This document shows, piece by piece, positions 44,940 through 53,368 of a stretch of DNA of 64,000 bases. The DNA comes from Alphaproteobacteria bacterium (lineage in GTDB: Bacteria; Pseudomonadota; Alphaproteobacteria; Rickettsiales; UBA3002): NCBI GenBank assembly GCA_017302575.1, contig JAFLDD010000001.1:1174629-1238628 (forward strand), in the 5' to 3' direction. The position numbers and the translations under genes were made by a program. Numbering within the stretch: position 1 is the first letter of the stretch; each line of letters begins with the position of its first letter. The notes under the pieces are model-generated. The model searched no databases. It was given only the letters and a program-made list of their open reading frames with translations, and had not been told where the DNA came from.

Positions 44940-46660
44940 GCGTTCTTAGGCCGCAGCCCCTTCTTCTCCAAACGACGCTGGATAAACCATTGCTGTGCAA
45001 TCGACAGCGTGTTGTTCCATGCCCAATACAGCACCAAACCCGCAGGGAATGTCGCGAATAGGAAGAGGAAAATATAGGGCATATAGCCAATGACCATGGC
45101 TTGCACTTCGTCGGTTGGCTTAGGGTTGAGCTTCTGTTGCAGCACCATCGTCGCGCACATGATGATGGGTAATGCACCTAGATGCAGGAAGCTTGGCGCA
45201 TCCCACGGCACAAGACCAAACAAGGTGAAGAGGTTGGTTGGGTCCATCGCAGAGAGGTCGTGAATCCAGCCATAAAACGGCGCATGACGCATTTCGATGG
45301 TGACGAACAAGACTTTGTACAATGCAAAAAACACGGGGATCTGAATCAGAATCGGCAAACAACCCGAGAGTGGATTCACCTTTTCGCGCTTATACATTTC
45401 CATGATTTCTTGATTCATTTTCATCTTATCATCAGCAAATTTTTCACGAATCTCCATCATTTTTGGGGTCAGTAACTTCATCTGGCTCATGCTGGTGTAG
45501 GACTTATTCGCCAATGGGAACATGATGAGCTTGATGGTGACAGTAAGTAGTAAAATCGCGATACCAAAATTGCCGACATGCGATTGGAAGAAGGTCAACA
45601 GCTCGAACATCGGACGAGTCAGGAAGTAGAGCATGCCGAAGTCAACGGCGCGATCAAACAGGGGAATGTTGTATTCCGATGCGTATTGGTCGAGCAATTC
45701 TACTTTCTTAGCGCCTGCGAATAAACGCATGGTCACGCTGTGGCTTTTGCCTGCATCAACGGTGAAGGACTCGCCGCGCGCATCAATCTGGTAGGCGTCT
45801 TTATCGTCACGCGTGATGTGGCGGAAGCTTGCGTCGAACACCTCACCTTTATCTGGCACAATAGCGCTGAGCCAATATTTGTCCGTGATGCCGAGCCAAC
45901 CTTTCGTATCTTCCAACTTGGTTGGGCCATCGTCGCGCAAGGACTCGTAGCTGATTTCTTTGAGCTCGTTACCAAGTACGCCGAGCGGCCCTTCATGCAA
46001 AATATACATGTGCTTGGACGTATCTGCGAAGGTACGGTTCACAAGGCCGTAAGGGAAAAACGTCAATGCCTCGCCCGTATCATTATGCACCGTGAGCGTG
46101 ACGGTGAACATATAATGCTCGTCCATATGAATGGTTTTTTCATATTTCAAACCGCCGCTTTGCCATTCAAGTGTCACGGGATGTTCAGGGCTGAGCGAAC
46201 GGCCCCCAGATTGCCATAAGCTATTACCATCTGGTGCGGCAATATGTGCTTCGGCAGGCAATACGCCAAACTCAGCAAAATATGGGGCTTTGCTGCTGCG
46301 CTCATTGAGTAGGCGCACTTCAGGCGAACCTTTTTCGAGCGTCTCGTGATAATTGGCGAGCGTCAAATCATCGAAGCGCGCGCCTTTGAGATTGATCGTG
46401 CCATGCAATGCATTGGAGCGGATTGGAAGACGTGGTGCATCGTCGGTTTCGGTAGTTTCTACAGCTTCCACTTTCGTATCAACAACGGGCGCTTTTACCG
46501 TCTCAACCAACGCATTCTTTTCTGCTGCAATACGCTGCGCTTCGAGTCGTGGGCGCTCATAGAAATACTGCCATGCGCCCATAATCGCAGTGCAAAGCAC
46601 TAGTGCGATAATGAGGTTTTTAATATCGGGGCCTTGGCCAGGTTGATTGGGCTGGAACAT
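44936..46660 (-). CDS. yidC: Membrane protein insertase YidC
   Basis: Inserts proteins into the inner membrane, alone or with SecYEG. The 574-residue protein has the first membrane helix (about 14-31), a large periplasmic domain (about 60-340) and the five-helix 60KD_IMP core with LFPLANKSYTSMSQMKLL and GCLPILIQIPVFFALYKVL. ATG 46660 gives the proper N-terminus (MFQPNQPGQGPDIKN) and is 1 base past the yidD stop; the frame is open to 46693 inside yidD. Confidence 0.97.
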   Translation of the reverse strand: MFQPNQPGQGPDIKNLIIALVLCTAIMGAWQYFYERPRLEAQRIAAEKNALVETVKAPVVDTKVEAVETTETDDAPRLPIRSNALHGTINLKGARFDDLTLANYHETLEKGSPEVRLLNERSSKAPYFAEFGVLPAEAHIAAPDGNSLWQSGGRSLSPEHPVTLEWQSGGLKYEKTIHMDEHYMFTVTLTVHNDTGEALTFFPYGLVNRTFADTSKHMYILHEGPLGVLGNELKEISYESLRDDGPTKLEDTKGWLGITDKYWLSAIVPDKGEVFDASFRHITRDDKDAYQIDARGESFTVDAGKSHSVTMRLFAGAKKVELLDQYASEYNIPLFDRAVDFGMLYFLTRPMFELLTFFQSHVGNFGIAILLLTVTIKLIMFPLANKSYTSMSQMKLLTPKMMEIREKFADDKMKMNQEIMEMYKREKVNPLSGCLPILIQIPVFFALYKVLFVTIEMRHAPFYGWIHDLSAMDPTNLFTLFGLVPWDAPSFLHLGALPIIMCATMVLQQKLNPKPTDEVQAMVIGYMPYIFLFLFATFPAGLVLYWAWNNTLSIAQQWFIQRRLEKKGLRPKNA

Positions 46661-46661
46661 A

Positions 46662-46898
46662 TTATTTTTCGTGCTTTTCTGGTACGTTATCAATACCGCT
46701 ACCGCCCCATGGGTGGCAACGTGCGATGCGTTTTAGGGCAAGCCACCCACCAGCGCAAGCACCATGTACTTTGATGGCCTCCGCCGCGTATTGCGAACAT
46801 GTCGGCAGATAGCGGCAAGCGGGTGGTGTAAAGGGCGAGATAGCCAACTGATACACGCGTATCATGGCCTTGAAGAACAGGGTCAAGAGCTTAGCCAT
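46662..46898 (-). CDS. yidD: Membrane protein insertion efficiency factor YidD
   Basis: A 78-residue protein with the family run [20 protein letters not shown] and [19 protein letters not shown], ending [19 protein letters not shown]. It aids YidC-dependent insertion. It overlaps rnpA by 8 bases and adjoins yidC, the conserved order. Confidence 0.96.
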   Translation of the reverse strand: MAKLLTLFFKAMIRVYQLAISPFTPPACRYLPTCSQYAAEAIKVHGACAGGWLALKRIARCHPWGGSGIDNVPEKHEK

Positions 46899-47247
46899 GC
46901 AGCTTCCGCAGGCTTTTGCTCAGCTCATCGAGAATGGTCTGATATTCGGCCTTATCGCTGCCCGCTTTACCAATAATAACATAATCGTACCCTGCGCGTG
47001 CGTGCGTGGACCATAATGTAGCAACGGCTGCACGCAGGCGACGCTTGATGCGGTTGCGCATAACGGCATTGCCGCAGGCGCTGCTGACGGTAAACCCTAC
47101 GCGGCATGTATCGGCTTTCGCGTCGGGTGAGGCAATCATACGGATAATAGCTATTGAATTTGCGGCCTTCTGGCCTGCATTCGCACGCAGAAAATCTGGG
47201 CGCTTGGTGATGCGCGTAATTGTCAGAGATGTTGTGAAGCCTGCCAT
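46891..47247 (-). CDS. rnpA: Ribonuclease P protein component
   Basis: Protein part of RNase P, about 118 residues. It has [16 protein letters not shown] at the start and the RNR motif in [17 protein letters not shown]. Start taken as ATG 47247; a TTG at 47259 would add four residues. Neither has a clear Shine-Dalgarno, consistent with coupling to rpmH just upstream. Confidence 0.95.
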   Translation of the reverse strand: MAGFTTSLTITRITKRPDFLRANAGQKAANSIAIIRMIASPDAKADTCRVGFTVSSACGNAVMRNRIKRRLRAAVATLWSTHARAGYDYVIIGKAGSDKAEYQTILDELSKSLRKLHG

Positions 47248-47261
47248 CACAGGCAGCAAAC

Positions 47262-47396
47262 TTACGCCGAGAGGGACTTGCGGCCCTTAGCGCGACGAGC
47301 AGCCAGCACGCGGCGGCCACCTACGGTTGACATGCGCGAACGGAAGCCGTGACGACGTTTGCGAATCAGCTTGCTTGGTTGGTAGGTACGTTTCAT
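47262..47396 (-). CDS. rpmH: 50S ribosomal protein L34
   Basis: A 44-residue protein reading [20 protein letters not shown] and ending [11 protein letters not shown], complete L34. It starts the block rpmH-rnpA-yidD-yidC-engB-argB. In many bacteria this block is near the origin of replication, but dnaA, parA and gidA are not in view here. Confidence 0.98.
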   Translation of the reverse strand: MKRTYQPSKLIRKRRHGFRSRMSTVGGRRVLAARRAKGRKSLSA

Positions 47397-47450
47397 TGCC
47401 ATAAATCGCTCGCTTGTTTGCCTTCATAAGTTTTTTTAAAGTGGGCGCAC

Positions 47451-47479
47451 TGTCTAAATCGCTTGAAGGCCCCTGTCAA
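47451..47479 (-). promoter_or_regulatory. rpmH: Promoter of the rpmH operon
   Basis: On the minus strand a perfect TTGACA (47479-47474), a 17-base spacer and TAGACA (47456-47451). The predicted start is about 50 bases before the L34 ATG. Confidence 0.6.
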
Positions 47480-47573
47480 GCACTATTGCAGAGCCACAAT
47501 CATCAGCAAAACCCCGTATTTCAGCAACTTAGGGCGGTTTTGAGTTGTCTTGGCCCCTATTCTTGCTACAGTT

Positions 47574-49100
47574 ATGGGCATGTTTTCCTACCTTCGCTAT
47601 TTTTCGGTGATTAGTTTGGTGGTCGTCGTTGCGGGCGCGATTGCGCTCAGCATGATGTTCACTGGAATGATGCGCGACGAGTTCGTTAATGCCGAGAAGA
47701 TCGAGCATCTGTCGGATATTGATAGCTTTACACATTCAGTGTGGCGCAAGCATCCACTCAATGCAAATGGCGGGCGTGACCCAGAAATCGCCGCCGCGTT
47801 TATTGCGGAATCAGGGAAATTCTTCGCTAGGCAGGGCTTTGCGAAAGTCACCATTTTCTCGCCTGATGTCCGCCAACTGTATTATGGCTCGACGAAGGCT
47901 TACGTTACCAGTGATGGCAGCAAACGCATCACCTTGTTCAATGTCCCGCAGATTCAACGCGGGCAAATCGCCAGCCGCGTATTAGATACTGCCTATCTCA
48001 CTGGCAGTACGGATGCTGATAAACCGAAACTGATGATTCAGTCGATTATTCCAATTATGAAGCCTGAATTCACGGAGAGCGACCGCCCGCTATGTGCCAA
48101 GAATGCGCTTCCTAGATGTATTCCGGAAGCATTAGTGGAAATGTATAGCGATATTACGCCCCTCAAGGAAAGCATGGCCCACATGCAATGGCTCATTAGC
48201 GGCGCGGTGATTATCGCCTTTCTGGTGATTCTTGGTATTTTAATGTTCACTGCAAGTCGTGCTGAAGCCATCATCGCGCGCCAGCATGAAGTGAATCTGG
48301 AATTGACCGCCGCAGCCAGCGCTGCTGAGGCACAAAGCCGCGATAAATCGCAGTTTCTGGCGAATATCAGCCATGAATTGCGCACGCCACTCAATGCGAT
48401 CATTGGCTTCTCTGATATTATTAGAAATGAAGCGCGGCATTTGCTGGATACGGCGCATCAAGGCTTCATCGACGATATTCATAGCTCGGGCAAGCACCTG
48501 CTGAGCCTCATCAACGATATTTTGGACTACTCCAAAGCTGAAGCGGGCAAGCTGGAAGTCAATTGGGAAGAGCATGATTTGGGTAAAATCATTCGTAACA
48601 GCTTACGCATGGTGATGCCGCGTGCCGAGACAGCGCAGGTTATGTTGGTGGAAGACTTGCCGAGCCAGCACTTTGTCATGGTGACGGATAGTAAGAAACT
48701 CAAACAAGTTCTGCTTAACCTATTGTCGAACGCAGTGAAATTTACCCCTGCAGGTGGCGAGGTGCGCTGCGCCCTATGGGAAGATGTGGGCAAGCAGCAA
48801 ATGGTGATTCAGGTTAAAGATACGGGGATCGGTATTGCTCCCAAGGATATTTCTAAGGTCATGATGCCGTTTGGTCAGGTTGACAATAAACTCAGCCGCA
48901 AATATGAGGGCACTGGCCTAGGATTGCCGCTTAGCCGTAAGTTCGTGGAACTGATGGGCGGTGAATTCACCATTGAAAGCGAATTGAACGTAGGCACATC
49001 GGTCACGGTGCGTTTACCAAAAGCGCCAAAAAACTGGAAACCACCAGAAGAAGAAAGTGCAAGCAATGTCGAAACAAGTGACGAACCAGAAACGACGTAG
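47574..49100 (+). CDS. Orphan membrane sensor histidine kinase
   Basis: A 508-residue inner membrane kinase. It has a first membrane helix (about 8-32), a periplasmic sensor part (about 35-210) with cysteines near CAKNALPRCIPEA, a second helix (about 212-235) and a cytoplasmic coiled linker. The phospho-His site is FLANISHELRTPLNAIIGFS, then NLLSNAVKFTP, DTGIGIAPKDISKVM and GTGLGLPLSRKFVELMGG. This core is like PleC/PdhS-type kinases. There is no receiver domain and no response regulator gene beside it. The signal is unknown. Its C-terminal end overlaps the panB start. Confidence 0.9.
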   Translation: MGMFSYLRYFSVISLVVVVAGAIALSMMFTGMMRDEFVNAEKIEHLSDIDSFTHSVWRKHPLNANGGRDPEIAAAFIAESGKFFARQGFAKVTIFSPDVRQLYYGSTKAYVTSDGSKRITLFNVPQIQRGQIASRVLDTAYLTGSTDADKPKLMIQSIIPIMKPEFTESDRPLCAKNALPRCIPEALVEMYSDITPLKESMAHMQWLISGAVIIAFLVILGILMFTASRAEAIIARQHEVNLELTAAASAAEAQSRDKSQFLANISHELRTPLNAIIGFSDIIRNEARHLLDTAHQGFIDDIHSSGKHLLSLINDILDYSKAEAGKLEVNWEEHDLGKIIRNSLRMVMPRAETAQVMLVEDLPSQHFVMVTDSKKLKQVLLNLLSNAVKFTPAGGEVRCALWEDVGKQQMVIQVKDTGIGIAPKDISKVMMPFGQVDNKLSRKYEGTGLGLPLSRKFVELMGGEFTIESELNVGTSVTVRLPKAPKNWKPPEEESASNVETSDEPETT

Positions 49101-49887
49101 TGTCACCGATATTCGTGCGGCGAAAAGCGGCACGCCCCTCGTTGTACTCACCGCTTATACTGCGCCAATGGCCGCGCTGCTGGATGACGCCTGCGATATC
49201 CTCATGGTTGGCGATTCGCTTGGTATGGTGGTGTATGGTTATGATTCCACGCTCAAAGTTTCACTCGAGCAGATGATTGCGCATGGCGACGCTGTGGTGC
49301 GCCACTCGAAGAATGCACTGGTGGTGATTGATTTGCCGTTTGGTTCTTACCAAGCTTCCGCAGAGCAAGCATTCCACTCCGCAGCACGCGTATTGAAAGA
49401 AACGGGTGCGACGGCAGTGAAACTTGAAGGTGGCAAAGAAATGGCACCAACCATTGCCTATCTCGTGGAACGCGGTATCCCCGTGATGGCGCATGTAGGG
49501 TTGATGCCGCAGCATCTGCACCAATTGGGCGGCTTCAAAGCGCAAGGCAAAGAGAAAGCACAACAAAAGCTCATTATGGAAGATGCGCTTGCCGTTGAGA
49601 AAGCTGGCGCTTTCAGTGTAGTGCTTGAAGGCATTATGGAGCCACTGGCAAAAACTATTACGCAGAAACTTTCTATTCCAACGATTGGTATTGGCGCATC
49701 GCCTACGTGTGATGGTCAGGTGCTGGTAGTGGATGATATGCTCGGCATGTTCGAATTCACGCCGCGCTTTGTTAAGCCGTTTGCTGAGCTGCGCCATGAA
49801 ATTTCTCGTGCGGCATCAGAATATGCTAAAGCAGTACGGGCACGCAAATTCCCTACATTGGCACAGTGCTACGGTACTAAGAAATAA
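49066..49887 (+). CDS. panB: 3-methyl-2-oxobutanoate hydroxymethyltransferase PanB
   Basis: First step of pantothenate synthesis: adds a hydroxymethyl group to 2-oxoisovalerate to give ketopantoate. The 273-residue TIM-barrel protein has the metal site MVGDSLGMVVYGYDST, DLPFGSYQASAEQA, VKLEGGKEM and GIGASPTCDGQVLV. ATG 49066 lies inside the kinase gene's end. The likely next enzyme, a ketopantoate reductase (PanE), is at 61991; panC is not in view. Confidence 0.96.
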   Translation: MSKQVTNQKRRSVTDIRAAKSGTPLVVLTAYTAPMAALLDDACDILMVGDSLGMVVYGYDSTLKVSLEQMIAHGDAVVRHSKNALVVIDLPFGSYQASAEQAFHSAARVLKETGATAVKLEGGKEMAPTIAYLVERGIPVMAHVGLMPQHLHQLGGFKAQGKEKAQQKLIMEDALAVEKAGAFSVVLEGIMEPLAKTITQKLSIPTIGIGASPTCDGQVLVVDDMLGMFEFTPRFVKPFAELRHEISRAASEYAKAVRARKFPTLAQCYGTKK

Positions 49888-50682
49888 TTACATGGGTGCT
49901 TTAGCTGCGCCGACATCTGGCGGCGGCGCCTGTGGCGCTGCTTTCGGCTCGATGCCGCGCGCACGCAATGCTTCTTCGCGTTTGGTGGCGTCGAACTCGG
50001 CTTTTATTTTATCGAGCGCCTTAATACGCTCATCCACGAAGTGGCGCATGAAATTCAATTCCCCTTGAGGCAATTGCTGCTCGCTATCCATGATGTTTTG
50101 AATGATGGCACCCGCCGCATCGAATTCACCGCGCTTCTCATGCACAAAGGCTGGCATTTGCTGCGCCCAGATTGGAATCTCCGTATGGCCTGCCAGCTTA
50201 TTGGCGATCTCTAAAGCGCGACCTGAGTCCTTGAGTTTGTGGTCAGCGAGGTAGACGGCTTGTACCATCCACCACCATTTATCTTTCACACGTCCGTCGG
50301 CAAATTGTTCGAGATAATCGACAATATATTTTACATCGGGCGCATATTGGGTCTGGCTGAAATAGTAAGTTGCCATCGCAGGAATGTAGTTGGATTGATT
50401 GTCCAATTTATCGAGCGCAACAAACCAGTGATAGAGTCGCTCAAAGTCATACTTATAAAGTGCGGTGAAGCGACCAAACGTGTCACCTGCATTTTGTATG
50501 TTGAGGGCGAGTAAGCGAAATAGTGCCTCTTCGTCACCAAATGACAGGGCTTTAAGGGTAGTCTCGCCTGGCACATCCGGCACAATCCCCATCTCTGGGA
50601 GGCGTGTGTGGGTGTTGTACCAGAAGGCGCCCTGCAAACTCAGGAATAGTAATAGCGCGGCGATGGGCAAACGCAGTGACAT
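49888..50682 (-). CDS. Putative exported helical-repeat (TPR-like) protein
   Basis: A 264-residue protein I do not recognise. It has an N-terminal hydrophobic signal or anchor (about 5-22), then a helical body with TPR-like spacing (SFGDEEALFRLLALNIQNAG; YIPAMATYYFSQTQYAPDV; KDSGRALEIANKLAGH), and a Lys/Glu-rich helix before a Pro/Ala-rich tail. It ends convergently with panB, directly abutting. It shares the TAATG-like overlap (base 50682) with the permease gene upstream and is the third gene after the secretin, suggesting a pilus or secretion-linked part. Confidence 0.6.
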   Translation of the reverse strand: MSLRLPIAALLLFLSLQGAFWYNTHTRLPEMGIVPDVPGETTLKALSFGDEEALFRLLALNIQNAGDTFGRFTALYKYDFERLYHWFVALDKLDNQSNYIPAMATYYFSQTQYAPDVKYIVDYLEQFADGRVKDKWWWMVQAVYLADHKLKDSGRALEIANKLAGHTEIPIWAQQMPAFVHEKRGEFDAAGAIIQNIMDSEQQLPQGELNFMRHFVDERIKALDKIKAEFDATKREEALRARGIEPKAAPQAPPPDVGAAKAPM

Positions 50683-51446
50683 CAGAATTGCTTGCGCTTG
50701 AAGTCAATCGTGGTGGCGGCAATCAGTAGCGGAATAAAAATCGCTGCTTGATACAAACAGAGCAATGCGTCGTCATAGGATTTGGGGCCATACATCAGCC
50801 ATTGGCTTTTAGCGAAAAAGTCGAGGCGAGGAATGACGGTAGAAATAGCAGTGATGGTCCATTTTGCGCTGGCTTGCAAAATATCACTATGAAAAATCAC
50901 CCCCGATTTTAAGGTGGCGAGGAAAAACCCTATCATGCGCGCGATGGTGTACATCGCCAGCGATGCTAATACTGCGCTCACCCCGCTTCGCAGCGTGAAG
51001 GAAGCAAAGAGTGCGATTGCGACCACCAACCATGATTCTAGCAGCACGCTAATCGACCACACCATGAAGCCTGTTTTATTGATAATGCCCAAGTAGGCGA
51101 GAATCACGACGGGCGGAATGATCAGGATTGTTGCGACCACCGAAAAACCTAACCAATAGGAAAATACGAGTGTGGTGCGCGAAATGGGACGCGAGAGCAG
51201 CACGTCAATCTCTTTGCTGTCAAAGGCATTACGGACGTGAAAGCCGATGAAGACAATCATACCAACCATAATGATTACGCGTGCCGTGGCCGCCGTGAAG
51301 CTTAGTGTCATGGCTTCTGGCTCAAGCATCGCGGTAGAACCAAGCACACTGCAAATATAGGAAGCTGCCGCCACGCCAAGCAACAGGCCAAGAAACAACC
51401 TATCGCGCGTAGCGGTAAGCAAAATATAGCGGATGTTGCTAAACAT
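50682..51446 (-). CDS. ABC-2-type membrane permease-like protein
   Basis: A 254-residue integral membrane protein with about six hydrophobic segments. The early block (FIGFHVRNAFDSKEIDVLLSR) followed by SRTTLVFSYWLG resembles the ABC-2 permease pattern of a cytoplasmic amphipathic loop before a membrane helix. No ATPase gene is near. It starts 2 bases after the secretin gene stop and overlaps the TPR-like gene. Which substrate it moves, if any, is unknown. Confidence 0.65.
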   Translation of the reverse strand: MFSNIRYILLTATRDRLFLGLLLGVAAASYICSVLGSTAMLEPEAMTLSFTAATARVIIMVGMIVFIGFHVRNAFDSKEIDVLLSRPISRTTLVFSYWLGFSVVATILIIPPVVILAYLGIINKTGFMVWSISVLLESWLVVAIALFASFTLRSGVSAVLASLAMYTIARMIGFFLATLKSGVIFHSDILQASAKWTITAISTVIPRLDFFAKSQWLMYGPKSYDDALLCLYQAAIFIPLLIAATTIDFKRKQF

Positions 51447-51447
51447 A

Positions 51448-53244
51448 TTACTGAAGCTTCAGCGGACGCGGATCTGTGTTGAACTTTTCGTAGATCGCTT
51501 TGTCGGCTGCTTGATGTGATCCCGCGCTATTGAGGATGGTTGCTTTGATGAATACAATCAGCTCGCGCTTACGTGTAGTTTCATTGCGTGATTTGAACGC
51601 ATTACCAATCCATGGAATCTCGCTTGCACCTGGAACACCATCTTGCTGGCCAGTGTTGGTGTCTTCCATCAAACCACCAATGACCATGACGCCACCTGAT
51701 TTCACTTTCATGATCGAATCCAGTTCGCGCACTTCCACGATTGGAATGTCGTTCGAAATGGTTGCACCTGCAAGCTGTGCGGCTAGCACTGTGCCTGGGT
51801 CTTGGACCGTATTTACCACGCGCGACAAGGTTGGGCGCACGTTGAGAGTGACTTCATTGGTCTTGAGATTGACGGATGGTAGAATCGTCATGATGATGCC
51901 GATCGGGATCGAGCGTCGTGTGGTGTTGAAGCTAGGCTGTGTCGTGGTCACGGTACCGCCACCACTGGTCGACGAGCCACCCGTTACCTGCACCTCGAAG
52001 AAGATGCGGTTTTGTGCAACGGTCAGCACAGCAGGTTGGTTATTGATGGCATGCAGACGTGGGCTAGACATGGTGCGTGTCGTGCCGAAGCGCTGGATCA
52101 AGCGTACCAAGTCATTGATATCGCCACCACCGGTTCCTTCATCCAGCGTGAAGCTCATCACGTTGTTAGTGGTGATATCGCTGATCGATTGGAAGTTTAG
52201 ACCAAAGCGGCCACGCCCAACCACTGAATCCCAGTTGATACCGCTACGGAATTCATCGAGCAGTGTTACTTCAACAATTTTTGCTTCAATCAACACCTGC
52301 GCGGAGGCGTTACGTTCCATCAGCGTTAAGAAGCGCTGCACTGCGTCGTGCTGGCGCTCGGTACCATTGACCGAGATAATGCCCGCTTGGCGGTTGATGA
52401 CGTAGCCGCCCTCCTCCGCAGCGCCTGAGGTGGCAGTAGTTGCACTAATTGAAGCTTCTTGTGTGCTCGTGCGCGTGGTGTTGGTTGCGGTGCTGCTCAG
52501 AATTTCTTGAATGCTTGCTTCCAATGACGACCACAGGTCACTTTCGGCCGTAGAATTAATGCTAGCGCTGGTACCGCTTGAAATTGCGGAACTGCCACCG
52601 CTACTGCTACTACTACTGCTGCTGCTACTGCTACCGCCGCTCGACTCACCGCCCTCTTCAGAGCCCGCAGACAATACATCTGTCGAGATGCTGACACTGC
52701 TTTCGCTTGAGCGGACCAAGTTCAAGAAATCGACCGAGTAGTTTTTGATGTAGGATGTGTCGGGCTCGATACGAAGAACGCCGTTGGTCATTTTATAGCG
52801 CAGACCGCCAAGGCTTGAGATGCGCTCCACCACTTCGTTGAAGGGTTTGTTCTTAGCGCGGAAGTTGATACCGCCCTCAATCCCGTTACCTACTTCGATG
52901 TCCACATCCGCCAGACGCGACAGCTCAAACAATACATCACGCAATGGCACGTCCTCGGTGACAGAGATTGATACGAGTTTGGACTGGCCAATTTTTGGTG
53001 GTCGTGGCGCGGCAAGAATTTGCGCAACATCAGGAATTGGGGGGGCGCCAGTTTGAACATCGCCGGTAGCGCCTTCAGGCAGCAAGGTGCCAATATCGTT
53101 TAATTTGCGGTAATCATCTCGTTCGAGGTTTTGGGGGCGATCATATGGATCATCCCCCCTAAAACCCGCGATCTCATCGCCCGGCAAGCAAGCAGTAAGT
53201 ACCAAAGCTGAAACTATCAAACTTCCAATTGAAGAAAGACGCAT
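51448..53244 (-). CDS. Lipoprotein secretin of MshL/PilQ/GspD superfamily
   Basis: A 598-residue outer-membrane secretin. A lipobox (LVLTAC, Cys19) suggests a lipid anchor. N-domain (about 90-170): SISVTEDVPLRDVLFELSRL and GINFRAKNKPFNEVVERISS (STN-like). A low-complexity region has a Ser-rich run (about 200-225), coded by trinucleotide repeats. The secretin core (about 310-590) has VLIEAKIVEVTL, GRFGLNFQ, TTRTMSSPRLHAINNQPA and VPGASEIPWIGNAFKS. The order of domains is closest to MshL/PilN-type lipoprotein secretins. It would be the pore for the pilin-like proteins at 2 and 6 kb. Confidence 0.85.
   Translation of the reverse strand: MRLSSIGSLIVSALVLTACLPGDEIAGFRGDDPYDRPQNLERDDYRKLNDIGTLLPEGATGDVQTGAPPIPDVAQILAAPRPPKIGQSKLVSISVTEDVPLRDVLFELSRLADVDIEVGNGIEGGINFRAKNKPFNEVVERISSLGGLRYKMTNGVLRIEPDTSYIKNYSVDFLNLVRSSESSVSISTDVLSAGSEEGGESSGGSSSSSSSSSSSGGSSAISSGTSASINSTAESDLWSSLEASIQEILSSTATNTTRTSTQEASISATTATSGAAEEGGYVINRQAGIISVNGTERQHDAVQRFLTLMERNASAQVLIEAKIVEVTLLDEFRSGINWDSVVGRGRFGLNFQSISDITTNNVMSFTLDEGTGGGDINDLVRLIQRFGTTRTMSSPRLHAINNQPAVLTVAQNRIFFEVQVTGGSSTSGGGTVTTTQPSFNTTRRSIPIGIIMTILPSVNLKTNEVTLNVRPTLSRVVNTVQDPGTVLAAQLAGATISNDIPIVEVRELDSIMKVKSGGVMVIGGLMEDTNTGQQDGVPGASEIPWIGNAFKSRNETTRKRELIVFIKATILNSAGSHQAADKAIYEKFNTDPRPLKLQ
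52600..52633 (-). repeat. Trinucleotide repeat coding for poly-Ser
   Basis: The plus strand reads a run of CTA and CTG-type units (actactactgctgctgctac and neighbours), giving about 11 serines on the minus strand (AGT/AGC codons). Repeat-unit slippage would add or remove serines in frame without truncating the secretin. Confidence 0.6.
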
Positions 53245-53368
53245 GAGGCAACCTTGAACCCACTCTTGAATGACTAGTGCTTATTATTTTTGTTGTGTGC
53301 GTGAGCACATCATCTGTGAAAACATGTTTCGTTTGTTCATGCAACTCACAACAACAAATATACACAGC
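53245..53368 (-). promoter_or_regulatory. Intergenic region between prepilin peptidase and secretin
   Basis: About 124 bases, A/T-rich on the minus strand leading into the secretin. AAGG lies about 10 bases before the secretin ATG. No strong promoter boxes are identified, though AATAAT (minus strand near 53279-53286) is a possible -10. It holds a short GTGC-TCAC-GCAC hairpin near 53311-53318. A separate secretin promoter is likely here. Confidence 0.35.

Noticed and set aside
47262..47560. Replication origin next to rpmH
   Set aside because: The rpmH-rnpA block is near oriC in many bacteria, but no DnaA-box cluster or dnaA, parA or gidA gene is visible here, and in alphaproteobacteria this block is often elsewhere.
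48038..48403. Minus-strand open frames of more than 100 codons inside kinase, typA and gpmI genes
   Set aside because: They are antisense shadows of long conserved genes, with no start signals and no plausible protein character.
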